From Colocasia esculenta (lineage: Eukaryota > Streptophyta > Magnoliopsida > Alismatales > Araceae): a DNA stretch of 64,000 nt. The notes under the pieces are model-generated. The model was not told the origin of the DNA, did no database searches, and worked only from the letters and a program-made list of their open reading frames with translations. The stretch is from positions 181,326,348 through 181,390,347 of the forward strand of contig CM024753.1 in NCBI GenBank assembly GCA_014218235.1. Direction: 5' to 3'. How positions within the stretch are numbered: the stretch's first letter is position 1; each line of letters starts with the position of its first letter. The translations under genes and the position numbers were made by a program. Shown piece after piece: positions 42,930 to 54,625 of the stretch.

Positions 42930-44933
42930 CTAAAATCTCTCACCATACAGATAATGCCTCCACATTTTCAAAGCAAACACAACTGCTGCTAATTCTAAAT
43001 CATGGGTGGGATAATTCTCTTCTGTCGGCTTCAACTGCCTGGACGCATAAGCTATCACTTTATTATGCTGCATAAGCACTGCGCCAAGTCCTTTCCTTGA
43101 AGCATCTGTATATACCACAAAACCACCACTTCCTGCCGGTAACGCCAATATAGGTGCTAATGTAAGCCTCTTCTTCAACTCCATAAAACTTTTCTGACAT
43201 TCACCGGACCACACAAATGGCACACCCTTCCTGGTTAATTTAGTCATGGGTACCGCAATCTTAAAAAAATCTTGTATGAAGCGCCTATAATAACCTGCTA
43301 ACCCCAAAAAACTTCTAATCTCAGTGATTGTCTTAGGCACTTCCCACTTCATCACCGACTCCACTTTACTTGGATCGACTGCCACTCCATCTGCCGAGAT
43401 GACATGACCCAAAAACTGAATTTCCTTCAACCAAAACTCACACTTACTAAATTTAGCAAACAACCGATTGTCTCTTAATAACTGAAGAGTAAACCTCAAA
43501 TGAGCAGCATGCTCCTCTTCAGAAGCTGAATAAATCAGAATATCATCTATAAAGACCACAATGAATTGGTCTAAATATGGATGAAAAATTCTATTCATCA
43601 GATCCATAAAAGCTGCAGGAGCATTGGTCAGCCCAAATGGCATAACCACAAATTCATAGTGACCATATCTAGTTCTGAATGCTGTTTTATCTATATCTTC
43701 CTCTTTAATTCTTAATTGATGGTACCCGGACCTCAAATCAATTTTAGAAAATACCTTCGCTGATTGCAACTGATCAAATAGATCATCTATTCTTGGTAAC
43801 GGGTACTTATTTTTAATGGTCACATCATTCAACTTTCTATAATCAATACACATACGAAAACTTCCATCTTTCTTTTTCACAAATAATACCGGTGCTCCCC
43901 ACGGGGAATGACTCGGTCTAATAAACCCTTTCTGCAATAGCTCTTCTAATTGCTTTTTCAATTCTTTAAGTTCTGCTGGTGCCATTCGATATGGAGCTTT
44001 AGAAATCGACATGGTACCTGGCAGTAACTCAATGGTAAAGTCCACCTCTCTACGTGGAGCTAAACCAGACAAATCTTCCGGAAAAACATCAGCAAATTTC
44101 CTAACCACGGGAACTGCCTCCACTGACCGACTAGCCTCTACCAAACTAACTGAGGCTAAATAAGCCACACACCCTGCATTTATTAGATTTCTAGCTCTTA
44201 TTGCAGAAATTATAAATTTAGAAGTACAGAAAGGCATACCTTGATACTCAAACACTGAACCATTAGGATGGCAAAACCTGATCCTCTTCTTTCTACAATC
44301 TAACAGTGCTCCATAAGTCTCAAGCCAATCCATTCCCAAAATAATATCATAATCTGTCAACTGCAGGGCATACAACCGACCTGGCATCTGGTTTCCTTCA
44401 ATCACAACAGGAGCTTCATCTATATAGCTCGAAGTAAACATAAACTCACCTGAGGGAACTTCCACTACCAACTCACAGGATTCCTCTTTCAAAGGATGAA
44501 TCATACAATCCAGGAATTCTTCGGAAATAAAAGAATGAGAGGCACCCGAATCAAATAAAACTCTTGCTGAATAGTCATAAAGAGGTAAAGTACCTTCTAT
44601 CATATTCGATGCCTCCGCCTGGGCTCGGGTGATAGCCATAACCCGACCCCTTCCCCGCTGCTGCGGTACTCCTCTGCCACGACCTGCCTGTGGCTGCTGA
44701 AACTGTTGTGATTGCTGCTGCACACCTCTTCCATATCCATACTCTCTCGGATAGGGGCAATTACAGATCAAATGCCCCGGCTGATTGCAATTATAACATC
44801 TATACCCTGGTGGAATAATGGGCTGTCTGGCAGTACTCTGCTGCGACTCCTCCACCTCTGGCCTACTACGACCTTGCTGAAATTGTTGTCGACCTCCCCA
44901 TCCTCTTCCTTTACTTTTAAATGCTTGCTTCAA
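42930..44933 (-). CDS. Element F: zinc knuckle, protease, reverse transcriptase, RNase H
   Basis: This 667-codon frame has, in order: zinc knuckle CYNCNQPGHLICNC (about residues 46-59), protease LFDSGASHSFIS (about 130-141), RT with RMCIDYRKLN, DLRSGYHQLRI, MPFGLTNAP and catalytic FIDDILIYS, then RNase H starting FVVYTDASRKGLGAVLMQ. The protease, RT and most of RNase H are free of stops, which is unusual in this window. A TAG at about 42931 ends it at RYLYGERF where relatives continue EIFTDHK. It shares register with the Gag frame, so the element used one gag-pol polyprotein. Confidence 0.93.
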   Translation of the reverse strand: MKQAFKSKGRGWGGRQQFQQGRSRPEVEESQQSTARQPIIPPGYRCYNCNQPGHLICNCPYPREYGYGRGVQQQSQQFQQPQAGRGRGVPQQRGRGRVMAITRAQAEASNMIEGTLPLYDYSARVLFDSGASHSFISEEFLDCMIHPLKEESCELVVEVPSGEFMFTSSYIDEAPVVIEGNQMPGRLYALQLTDYDIILGMDWLETYGALLDCRKKRIRFCHPNGSVFEYQGMPFCTSKFIISAIRARNLINAGCVAYLASVSLVEASRSVEAVPVVRKFADVFPEDLSGLAPRREVDFTIELLPGTMSISKAPYRMAPAELKELKKQLEELLQKGFIRPSHSPWGAPVLFVKKKDGSFRMCIDYRKLNDVTIKNKYPLPRIDDLFDQLQSAKVFSKIDLRSGYHQLRIKEEDIDKTAFRTRYGHYEFVVMPFGLTNAPAAFMDLMNRIFHPYLDQFIVVFIDDILIYSASEEEHAAHLRFTLQLLRDNRLFAKFSKCEFWLKEIQFLGHVISADGVAVDPSKVESVMKWEVPKTITEIRSFLGLAGYYRRFIQDFFKIAVPMTKLTRKGVPFVWSGECQKSFMELKKRLTLAPILALPAGSGGFVVYTDASRKGLGAVLMQHNKVIAYASRQLKPTEENYPTHDLELAAVVFALKMWRHYLYGERF

Positions 44934-45836
44934 TTTCTGGCCCCACTTACCAAAACCTGATGGAGAAGGTCATGCTAGTGCTTTACCCTTACTCACACCC
45001 ACTGACTGTTGTGGTAGCCGAGAACTACCTGAATCTGACTCGCCCACCTGACGAGTTCTAATAGACCTTTCCAACGTAGCTGCCCTCTGAGCTGCTTCTT
45101 CCACTATTTTACACACAAGTGGCACTATTGCATTCTGAAATTCTACTCTTAAACCTCAAATAAAATATTCAACCATCATGTTATTATCTGATACTACATA
45201 AGGTGCATATCTGCTGAGTGCCATAAATCGTATCTGGTACTCTAAAACTGAAGAGTTACCTTGCTGGAGTGTCCGAAACTGCTCCCTTTTCACTTGCTGC
45301 ACTTGAATCGGAAAGAATGTATCGTTAAATACATCAAGAAATTCCAACCAAGCGATAGCCTCTTCTGTCTTGCCTGCAAAAGTGGTCTGCATCTTCAATC
45401 GCCACCATTCCAATGCAAAACCCCGCAACTGATAGGCAGCTATCACAACTTTATCTGTTGTCGGACACCTCATGGTCGTAAAGACCCTCTCAATCTCATG
45501 AACCCAGTGTTCCGCTGTATCTGGATTCGGCCCTCCTGAATAAGTAGGCGACTGCAATCTCAGAAACTTCTCAACTTGCATCACTGGTTCTTCTGCTACT
45601 AACACTGGCGGTGGTGGTGGCAAGGGTGCTACAAAAGGTACCTCCACTCCTGGTGGAATTGGAGCTATAGGTACAGTCTCTCCATCCCCAGGTGGCACGG
45701 CAACTGGTGGTACCAGCGCCTGCTGATCCATCCTCCTCCTAATATTCGTGAGGCTCTCCCAGATCCTCTCTATCATACGCTGAGTGCTCTCCTCTGGATC
45801 ATCTCCTCCACCACCCCAATCTCTTCTATCAGCCAT
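44934..45836 (-). CDS. Element F: Gag
   Basis: The start codon is at 45836 (MADRRDWGGGGDDPEES). Residues 90-200 contain the Gypsy Gag core: AEHWVHEIERVFTTM, LEWWRLKMQTTF and VFNDTFFPIQVQQVKREQF. The frame is open to 45156, where a TGA (Arg CGA in relatives) intervenes; a second stop lies near 44970. Past these the register continues into the zinc knuckle frame. A Pro-rich stretch (PPPPPV) precedes the core. It packages element RNA. Confidence 0.9.
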
Positions 45837-45974
45837 TTCAAATTTCTACATAAACAAAACATCAAACAAAAACTAAACAACAAATTATCAGAAACCAGGG
45901 CCCCTACCAGCAGTTTACAAAGACAGAAATAAGGCTATGTTTCTTTCTAGTTCCCTTATATTAACACGGACCTT

Positions 45975-45986
45975 GCTCTGATACCA
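45975..45986 (-). promoter_or_regulatory. Primer binding site of element F (tRNA-iMet)
   Basis: TGGTATCAGAGC (minus strand) lies two bases from the 5' LTR end. The same site is present in A, in a one-base variant in D, and is missing in E. Confidence 0.9.
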
Positions 45987-45988
45987 AC

Positions 45989-48227
45989 TGTTACGGAACA
46001 CCTCGTCCAAGCCCGTTAAACCGATAACGTGCCTGACCCAAGTCCGTCTCCCACGAACGGGCCGAAGCCTCGCAAGGGATACCACACTCTAGTCCGTGAA
46101 AACACAGAGGAACACGCCATTCCATATATATTTATATCACAAGTTGACATAGCCATATTTCCACAAAATTGAAAGAAAGTACAAGAGCCTGGGGCATACC
46201 CTGGGGTACAACTGGAAGAAGTAAACAACTAGCTACTCTAGCTACACTACACTGCTGAAGGTGCTGACCCTGCACCGCTACGACGTGGCTCTGAACTGGA
46301 CGATGGCCGAGAAACGTCCTCTTCGCCTTCACCTGTGGGGGTAGGCGTGAGCCTCGCTAGTCACTGGCTCAGTAGGGAACTCCCCCAACACCGAGCAAAC
46401 CAAAAACACAGGTACGATGGCGATAAACTATACTAGCAGTTTATAGAACAACTAAGTAGGATATTAAAGCTGTAAATATACTCATCGTCTGCCGACTAAG
46501 TAAAGCAATTTAATAAATAAACGGAAAAACCAAATAGGTGTATGAGCTAAAGTAGAGTCCGCCACACTCAAGCCACGTGAACTGGTTCGCGACACCAGTG
46601 ACTGACTCGGACAACACACACAGGTCTACCTCTCAGTCTCGCAGCCACGGACGAAAGGTCCAGCTGCCGCTCCACGTGAAAAGGTCAACCAACTGTGGAG
46701 ACCAACTAAACACCACCACCTGCAGACCACGAGGTCGCAGGCCTTTGCCTGGCACCTCCAGAGACCCTGGCCTAGGCTCGCTAGAGTGAGGCACTGGAGA
46801 AGGACTAGCTGGGGACCAGTATCGACTACTGGTGTCCGTACCCCCAACTACGAGCGCGCTACAAGTGACCAAAAGACAAGTACAACAGTCACTGTCCCAC
46901 TGTCGTCTTTCCCTCAGCCGGACATACAACTCAAGCAAAGGAGTGAGGGTGTCCAGGTCAGATGACACAGACCTCGACGGTACAACACAAGTACCAGGAC
47001 AAAGCCCCGAGCTAACAGCCTGGCTCACAGAGAACTTGGGGCACCCAACTAAAGAGCTAACCACGGTAGGCGTCGTACTACTTGCCACGTACACAAAACC
47101 ACGTGCACGTCACCCACAAACCACGTGAACTCTCGTGTAAACCGCATGCACTAATAGTTCACTACACGTGAACACCACGTAAACATATAAAGAATTGACT
47201 AACTGCGTACCCAGTACACTAGTCTCAGAAACCACGTGCACCCTGTGCACTGCAAGTACCAACACACCACTTATTATCGATAAACACTCTGCATGGCAAT
47301 ATTTAAATAAACACATGTTGACGGCAACATCGACTGCCGTCGATGGAATATAGACGGAAAGGGATCTGGCCGTCTAGTTCCCAGCTGAAGAACCTGGCGT
47401 CAATCGATGTTGACGTCAAGCTCCTCAACTCCAGTTCCTGCAGAAACCCTAGACCGATTCTACAGGCATTCTTGGTCCCGAAACCATCGAGAAAACATGA
47501 GGAAATACTTCCTCTAACATCCACACACTATAACCAAACCGTAACAGCATGTTTCGCTACTCAAATCAATCAAACCACCCATTAACCCGCATGAAACACT
47601 TCCTTCCCAGAAACGTGATTATCATGTCGTTTCATGCTTTCAGAATACATTAAAGCGATTAGAATGAACTAAAGGGATCGTCCCCTACCTCAGGATGCGC
47701 TTAAACCTCCTAAATCCTCCCGATTCGCACCAAATCCTCCGCGAGCTTCTACGGGAATCATGCCTCGCACTGGCGTTTCCTGGCACAATTGGTCACCGCC
47801 ACTCGTTCCACAATCCTCCAACTAACCTTCTGCAACCATTGGAAGTAGTGGGGAAGCAAGGGCATGAAATAGGGCGAGGGAGACGAAGAACGGAGTGAGG
47901 GAACTTCCCTCGGGTAGACCTATATCCTGCAGGTCGCACAGGTTGGCGTCAACCCTATTGTCGTTTAAGGAACCGTCACAATAAACGTCCATAAAGTTCG
48001 CCGTTAAGTTCTTAAAGTTGATGTCACCTTCAATGGACGCCAAACCAGTCAACGACCACATCTGGCCGTCAATCCCCACTCAACTGCAGCAGGTCCTATT
48101 TTGTTTCGGGACCAAACCTGCGCCAAACCTGCGCACACCACACGTTCAAACCACACTGGCCTCACCAAGGCCACTACAACCATCACACACATGATCCATA
48201 AGGATCCGAAAAGCATGCGACGTTACA
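45989..48227 (-). repeat. 5' LTR of element F
   Basis: It is the partner of 38892-41131, starting TGTTACGGAAC and ending GACGTTACA, with the flanking TATAC. A TATA-like TATAAATA (minus strand) lies at 46129-46136. Confidence 0.92.
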
Positions 48228-48232
48228 TATAC

Positions 48233-48601
48233 ATTCTTACTACCCATCATAACCATATCCATGCATAAAAATACTTCAAACATGATCTAATCCATCCAAA
48301 ATGAGAAGAATTCCCCTACCAACACGAAGAACGGGAAGAACGGCGTTGGCCTAGCATTTCCCGTGCTTCGAACAATGCTCTCAGGGAAGCGACATGTAAA
48401 TCGCGACGGGACAGGTGGTCACGTTTCTACAAAACGCGATGCCTGTGTTGGTCACGTTTACAGAAAATGCACCAGAGGCTTGTTGGGCTCGGATTTCTCT
48501 TAACCCCTAATAACTTGTTCAAACACCAAGAACACAACCAATAGGCCATACACTAGCCACCAAACCCATTAAACTATGATCCGAACATTCACGATGTTAC
48601 A
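48233..48601 (-). repeat. 5' LTR of element E, right part
   Basis: This matches 32115-32724 of the left LTR and ends GATGTTACA. About 255 bp present in the left LTR (around 32245-32500) are missing near 48375. The 5 bases 48228-48232 (TATAC) are the target duplication of F. Confidence 0.82.
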
Positions 48602-49477
48602 CCCGCCATCTGGGGCATATCTTCTGGATATCCTTCTATTGTATAGTCAGTTATTGGATACAGTTCCTGTCACGTCCTACTCATTAATGATTTTCAGATA
48701 TGACAGAGGATTCTAGATAAAGCAATACATACATCGTTTTATAAACATAAGACAGTGCAACAAAATAGTTCATTACATGAGTTGATAGTTTCAAGTTTAA
48801 TATATACAACAGATTAGGGGGCAAAGTCTAAAGGAATAGGTTTTGCTAAAATTAAGATTCACTCGGCGCATAGTCCCCTGGAGAGTTAGTCCCATCTGAG
48901 ATGTCTGAAAGGAAAGTAGGGGAAAATGTTAGCAATTTTGTCTAGTAGGAAATTGCCTTCAACAATAAAAGTAGGGCATGAAGGTAGCATTGAAAGAAGA
49001 ACATTCATACCAGTCAATGAGGGACTACAAATTGCTATATACAGTGATATTGTACCGCAGTTAAATGACGATATCATAACAGAATTTGCCCAGTGCCAAA
49101 CAGTAATAAAATTCATGTCATAATACAGTTCATAGAAACATAGACTAAATTTAGCAGTAGGTGGTGTCATGCCAAACACCCAGTGGATCTATTTTCGATT
49201 GGTACATTCTCGAATTGTACAATTCAGTAATCGAATTCGAGTGCTCCTCCCGGGACTGGATCGGCCCCATTTTCACAGACATTGGTCCAGTAGAGTTCGA
49301 AGACCCAAAGTGTCACCATTTCCATTTGATCATTATTTTAGTATGGTTCGGGCAGATCTCAAAATAACATTAATATTAAAGTAAGTCCAATGGAAAGTGT
49401 CAGAATAGCAGGACTAGGTAAGACCAATAAGTTGGGTTGGCCCAAGTTTAAGTAATATAGAATCATATAGTATAACT
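48602..49477. other. Fragment G: unclassified, probably partial Gypsy LTR
   Basis: No supported gene. A TGTCACGTCC word at about 48672, followed by AT-rich sequence and an AAAGGAAAGTAGGGG segment (about 48908), is laid out like the 3' part of the Tekay LTRs of E and S, so this is probably a piece of another LTR family on the minus strand. The first 65 bp could be internal sequence. It ends at about 49477, where homology to the H LTR begins. Confidence 0.4.
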
Positions 49478-49729
49478 GGAACCTCTAGGGACTCTGGCCG
49501 GAGCTCCCTAGAGTGAGGCACTGGAAACAGGACTAGCTAGGGACCAGTGACATCTACTGGTGTTCGTACCCCCAACTAAGAGCGCGCTACAAGCGACAAA
49601 CAACAGACTCACAAGTCGTTGTCCTACTGTCGTCTTTCCCTCAGTCGGACGTACAACTCAAACACAGGAGTGAGGGTGTCCAGAACAGACGACACAGACC
49701 TCGACGGTACAACACAAGTACCGGGACAA
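49478..49729 (-). repeat. 3' LTR of element H, outer part (truncated)
   Basis: It matches the E and F LTRs from the GGACTCTGGCC block onward, so roughly the first 700 bp of this LTR are missing at the G junction. It is interrupted by element D at 49729 and continues at 55942. Confidence 0.8.
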
Positions 49730-51049
49730 TGTTAGGATCGGATATTCGGTTATGGCAAAGCTAGAAGGGGGGGTTGAATAGATTTGTAGCGGAAACTTAA
49801 GCAATTTAAAATTACTTCGGATTAAAAGATCTACTCAATTAAAACCCCTTTGACTTGATGTAATGTGTGTGAGCGAAATAACAAGTAGTGTGTAGACGAA
49901 ATCCCTAGGCATGCATCTAGCGCAATACAATGCAAACCACAGTGCACAAGGGATTTTTTAGGTGGTTCGGAGATCACACCACGTGACTCCTACGTCCACC
50001 CCTCACACAGTGAGGACACACTACTCAAGAACTGAGTACAACACACACACACGAGCACAACGGCTCAACCACACACACACACGCTAGATCAAGTCCACAA
50101 TAGATCAGATCCTCTAGCCTTGATCTAACCAACACACCACACATGTTGTCTAATGCAAACACGCAATCAGAACAACAATCCACATGTGGATCAAGCACAA
50201 GGAACGCTTGAACCACTACCACACACACAAAGATATGAAAGGTGTAGAAGTAGAAGAGTTCGGAGATGTAGAAGTATATCCTGATGAAGAACTCTTCGTG
50301 GTGGTCGTCCGGAAGAACTCCAAGCTTCGTTTGGATGAAGATCAGTTGATGGAGAAGCTTGAACCATGGACGAACTGGCTTCAACTCCGCTTGGAAGATG
50401 GATCTTGTTCGCTCTGGTCGGAGGGATGAAGCAGGGCAGCAGGAAGAAGCCCTTCTCTTGAGTTTTTCTTAGGATTTTGATATGGTGACCTCTTGCTGCG
50501 AAAATAGCCTCATATGATCCTTATATATGGGTGTCCAAACATGGAGAGTCGTGCTTAAAGGGATCACCCAATTATAGATCATATCCTGGCCATTAGATCT
50601 TCCCAAAACTCCGTCTGTCGACAGCCGACTTGCTGCTGTCAACAGGTGCTGACAGGTTTACAAAATCCAGAAGACTGGCCTTCCGGGAAACCATTTTCTG
50701 TGTGTATCTGTCGACAGGTCACTATTCATCTGTTGACAGCACACTATTCATCTGTTGACAGCACACTATTCATCTGTTGACAGCTACTTGTTCCAGCAGC
50801 TTGTCTTGTTCTTTTGCACTTGGATTTTTTTGCTTGTCTTGTGTACATTCACACCTACATTAAAAGACATTCTAAGTGAGATATAATGAATACATAAGTG
50901 ACCATAAGAGCATTTTTTTCACTTTATCATTTGATTGATGTCTTTGTCATTATCATCATGTTTGAACCATTCACATAACATCAATTAGTATTGCTCATCA
51001 TCAAAAATATTTAAGCACTTGTTACATTCTCCCACATGAGAACCCAACA
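49730..51049 (-). repeat. 3' LTR of element D
   Basis: It runs from TGTTAGGATCGG to GAACCCAACA. It holds CTGTCGACAG at 50615-50624 and 50708-50717 and three 22-bp units with CTGTTGACAG (50721-50786). The G run near 49766 has seven G, against two in the right copy. A minus-strand TATA-like TATATAAGG lies at about 50521-50529. Confidence 0.92.
50721..50786. repeat. 22-bp array in left LTR of D (three units)
   Basis: Three 22-bp units, each ACTATTCATCTGTTGACAGC plus two bases, stand at 50721, 50743 and 50765. The right LTR has four units (55623-55711), the first with the unmutated CTGTCGACAG. Unit number thus differs between LTRs of the same insertion. Confidence 0.9.
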
Positions 51050-51112
51050 TTCTCCCCCTTTTTGATGATGACAAAACTTACAATTGATACAATTGATGTT
51101 TCTCCCCCTTTT
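51050..51112 (-). promoter_or_regulatory. Polypurine tracts of element D (two copies)
   Basis: TCAAAAAGGGGGAGAAT abuts the LTR (51050-51066) and CCAAAAGGGGGAGAAA is at about 51099-51114. A further GGGGGAGC is at 52307-52314. Confidence 0.8.
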
Positions 51113-53044
51113 GGCAACATCTAAAAAGATAGTGAGTGCACACATGGGTAAAAATGAAGCAAAGAACTACTTGTCCCCGAACTGAATTGTGAAGGATCTG
51201 AATGGGGTATGAGTGTTCAAATGGAATTTTAAGGTTGAGAACTAGTTTATATCCATTGCAAAATGTCATAAACACTAGTATTAAAACACATAAAAATTCT
51301 ACAATGGTTAAGGGATAATATTCCGGGAATCTTAAGTTATGGCGTTTAGAAATTCTACAATGGGATGCCCGTACCCCCAGTTACTCAGTGTAAGTGACCA
51401 TCATACTATTGTGCAGAGATAATGAAAGGACTTTTTAACGCGAAGACAGACATTTGTGATGCCCATGTCCCCGGTGACTCAGTGATACTCATCATTGCTC
51501 TGCCTTTGTCCCATTTCAAATACTTTTTATGAACTTTTGAGTGTTTGAAATAGGTAGCGTTTCTCCTTTTTTATATTTTTAACAATCAAGGTCAATGATT
51601 ATTTAAGGTCAATGGTTAATGTAAAACATTAAGTTCAAAAACCTTCTTACTTATCAAACCATTTTAGAAACATGATGATCCACAAGGGAGTTATTCAAGT
51701 GAGTTAGGTTAAAATCATTAGATTTGATCAATGTTTTCTAGATGACACAACCTAGACTCAAGCACTAAATATTATATCAAAATCATTGTGATTAATTCAA
51801 TGTCTTTGATACTATGTGAATATGAAATATTGCAATGAATAGTAAGTCCCTATTCTCCCCTTGTACAAAGATTGTGAACATACTCATGAAGATGTTGAGA
51901 AAGATGAAGAATTTGATGTGAAATGGGTATCTGTTGACAACAAATTTGAACCTGTCGACAGATATAGACAATTGTGAAGGACTAGGTTCAGGCAGGGTAT
52001 GGTCTATCGACAGCTGTGCTGCTGGCTGTCGACAGATACAGACAGACAGACAATTTGAAGTTCACAACTGTGACTGGCTGTCGACAGCAGAAGAAGTGGC
52101 TGTCGACAGATTCCCACAGGGTGCAATTTCTGGGTTCTGTAATGGCTTATCTGTTGACAGGCTGTTGGGGGCTGTCGACAGGAACTTTGACAAATCAGAT
52201 TTAAGGCTGAGATTAGAGAGAAATTGGAACTTCATGCTTAAAAAAAAAATACATATGAAGAATAGAGATTTTCCCTCATTAATTCATTCACCAATCCTGA
52301 TTTTTGCTCCCCCATAATGTGTGCATGTGATGACTCAGCATTCAAGCAAATCAATCAATGAGATACACAAAGATACCAAATATTTGCACACAAAAGAACA
52401 TCCATAAGCATAAAAGCACCAACATTCCTTCTTTTAAAGAGATACATGTGGCAAGATTGATGGTATTGAGATGAGCATTCAAGCAATTCAAACACGTTCT
52501 TGTCAAGCAATTTGCACAAAGAAGGTATGAACATGATCAATTGAATTTATTTTTTTTTTCGATCTTTATGCAGTATAAGACTATTGATACTTGGCGGAGA
52601 ATATTTCTCACGCATAATGATAGTTTCCAGACAAGCCGGACTTTTCCTTCCACATTTCACCATTTGATATACCAAATAGTCACTGCATAAAAGATCCATT
52701 TTTCCTCAAATTTAGCATGACTCCAATTGCTAAGAAGCATTGTCATTTGGGGATAGCATCAAAAACACATTTTTCATTGCTCAGATGGACATAAAAGTCC
52801 ATTTCAATTCTTGCAGTTCAAAACTGAAGTGTTAAAGAGATTTTACCTGAACAGTCTTCAATCATAGTCTCAAAAAAAATTTACTGTTGTTCTCAATCAT
52901 TTCTTGCCTTGCACAGCCAATGTCATGAATCCATTTCTATTTTTTTGCTGTAAGACATCTCAACTTGTTCATTAAGCTGATTTTGGGACCCACACTTGCT
53001 TAGGTCATGCAATGACGTCAATGTTAGAATTCAACAATGATTTT
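51113..53044. other. Non-coding interior of element D
   Basis: AT-rich, no supported gene. It contains a palindrome cluster at 51952-52181 and an A/T-rich tail region next to it. In autonomous relatives the RT, integrase and envelope-like genes would lie in this interval; I see no remnants of them. Confidence 0.65.
51952..52181. repeat. Cluster of CTGTCGACAG palindromes inside element D
   Basis: Five exact copies lie at 51952-51961, 52026-52035, 52078-52087, 52100-52109 and 52172-52181. One-base variants (CTGTTGACA, TATCGACAG) lie at about 51931, 52014 and 52151. Starts at 52078 and 52100 are 22 bp apart, close to the 21-bp pairing seen in solo LTR S. Short flanks also resemble S (CAGA followed by ACAGACAGA). 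Confidence 0.9.
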
Positions 53045-53295
53045 TGAATCCAAAGTGATTTTATTTTTTGAATAGTTGTATTTCTTTCATTAATGAAATT
53101 ATGAGCATGGAGCTTGGGAACATGCACAAAATCATGATTCTTATGCCAACAGTTCTTAGACAAATGTCCATGTTCATGACATGTAAAGCATTGGACAAAC
53201 TTGACATTTTTATGAGAGTGTTGATTTCTATTCCAGCAGAATTTAGCAAGATGACCAGGCCTATTGCATTTAAAGCAAATGGGTTGAGCATTTAC
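53045..53295 (-). CDS. Gag of element D: two zinc knuckles
   Basis: In the minus frame continuing from the coiled-coil frame after its stop, this part encodes two knuckles in close order: CFKCNRPGHLAKFC (about 53275-53234) and CFTCHEHGHLSKNC (about 53198-53157), both CX2CX4HX4C. A TAG near 53297 separates it from the coiled coil, or a shift is present. Sirevirus Gag usually has two knuckles spaced by a coiled coil; here they stand side by side, a different layout. They would bind RNA. The frame is open to about 53050. Confidence 0.85.
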
Positions 53296-54410
53296 CTAGA
53301 GCTTACCATAGTGTGATTGCATTTGCTGGAATCTCTGAGATCCTTTAGAGTACCTTTGATCACCCTTGGGTTGAGAAGAAGGAGGTGGTACCCTTTGGTA
53401 TCTCTTGGCATGATGTGGAGTTGGAGATTTCCTTGAAACATTCTGGGTTGTTGGAGGAGGTGTGGAGACCTTGTGGACTCTTGTTTTCTTTTCCATTTTC
53501 TTTTTCTGGTTTTCAATTGAAACATGGTTCTTCCTTTTTGCAGCTTTCAATGCAACAACTTCTTTTTCAGAAGTTTGAAGTTGGTTTGTCATGACATTCA
53601 GACCATTTCTCATGTTGTTCTTTTCAATTTCACTTTGAACAATTTGATTTTCCAAGTCAGCAATTTTATTCTTAGAATTGTTCCATTCATCATTTAATGG
53701 TCTATCATGATACAAGCATTCAATCTTCTTTTTCAGATGATTATTCTCCTCAAACAGTTGATTGCAATTTTCTTTTATTTGGTGATCATGAGCCATGTTG
53801 GAGATTTGTTTGTTCAATTGATCATTATCAAATTTGAGATTCTCATTATGATCAATCAATTTTTCATTTTCATTTTTTAAATTAGAATTTTCAGATTCCA
53901 TGTGATCATGATCTTCTTTCAACTTAGAAAACTTGATTTCATAGTTTTTTACTTCATTTTCTAATTTTTTATTTTCCATTTTCAATTTTTCATTTTCTTC
54001 ATACAATACTTGAGCATTATCAATTATCATTTCATTCTTCTCCAATTTTTCTTTTAGCTTCTTGTTTTGAGCTTTTACCTTCTTAAATTGATTGGACAAG
54101 TGCTCATAGCATTCTATCAATACATCATAGGAAATATCATCCTCTGAATTAGAATTAGATATTGATGCATCAATTGGGTCTGAATTGGATTTACCTGACT
54201 CTTGAGAGTTTCTTGACTTCTCTGACATATGTGATCCTTCAGAGTCGTCTGAACGGGAAGAGCCTCTTGAGCTGCCATGAGCCTGTAGCATTTTTCTTCC
54301 ATTCCCTTTCTAGACTTGCATGTTTTCATAGAGGAGACCTGCATTTTATCAACCTTGTCATCAAACTCAATTATCATAGGTCTATTTATGATGCTTGAGA
54401 ACTTAGCCAT
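53296..54410 (-). CDS. Gag of element D: N-terminal start and coiled coil
   Basis: The first ATG after the primer site is at 54410 (MAKFSSIINRPMIIEFDDKV). Near 54300 the frame shifts into 53296-54291 (331 codons), which has a Ser-rich acidic start (residues 5-45), then a long coiled coil (about 55-240) with repeated EKLKMENKKLENEV-like heptads, then a basic Pro-rich tail. The usual N-terminal Gag domain of copia elements (as in 10977-11369 of A) is absent, so this is a Gag stripped of its capsid-like domain. It could still bind RNA and self-associate. Confidence 0.8.
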
Positions 54411-54610
54411 ATTTCTGAATATGTTTCAGATGATTAGACCAATCAACAAAATATTGAGTGAGATCAAAAGGCAATCAATCAGTTCAATCAAATCAAGTCA
54501 GATCAGAATCAGATTTAAACCCGCTCAACAAAGCAAGATATTGTTAGGACTCAGAGCAGTTAAGCACACAAAGACAGATCTCCCAAAACACAACCGATGA
54601 ACAGAAAACC

Positions 54611-54623
54611 CTCTCTAATACCA
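54611..54623 (-). promoter_or_regulatory. Primer binding site of element D (tRNA-iMet type)
   Basis: TGGTATTAGAGAG (minus strand) lies two bases inside the 5' LTR end. It differs from the site in A and F by one base (T for C) within the first eleven. Confidence 0.85.
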
Positions 54624-54625
54624 AT

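Larger units (their letters stand above)
38892..48227 (-). mobile_element. Element F: complete Tekay-type chromovirus
   Basis: This 9.3 kb Ty3/gypsy element has LTRs 38892-41131 and 45989-48227 of nearly equal length, an exact 5-bp target duplication TATAC (38887-38891 and 48228-48232), a tRNA-iMet primer site and a single gag-pol reading register of about 4.6 kb. The register is interrupted by about five stops and one frameshift. LTRs look highly similar by eye. It lies in the 5' LTR of E, so it is younger than E. Confidence 0.94.
30632..48601 (-). mobile_element. Element E: decayed Tekay-type chromovirus, split by F
   Basis: This is a Ty3/gypsy element on the minus strand, with LTRs 30632-32724 and 37489-38891 plus 48233-48601. 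The break in the right LTR is element F with its TATAC duplication. Gene order is Gag, protease, RT, RNase H, integrase, chromodomain-like tail. Nearly every domain has stops. No primer site is found next to the 5' LTR, where F has one, and outer flanks CTCGT and CCCGC do not match, so either ends were altered or the two LTRs come from different insertions. The right LTR also lacks about 255 bp relative to the left (around 48375). Confidence 0.85.

Noticed and set aside
50035..50400. Minus frame 50025-50384, duplicated at 54894-55286
   Set aside because: It is repeated only because both copies lie in the LTRs of D; it includes CA repeats and has no domain.
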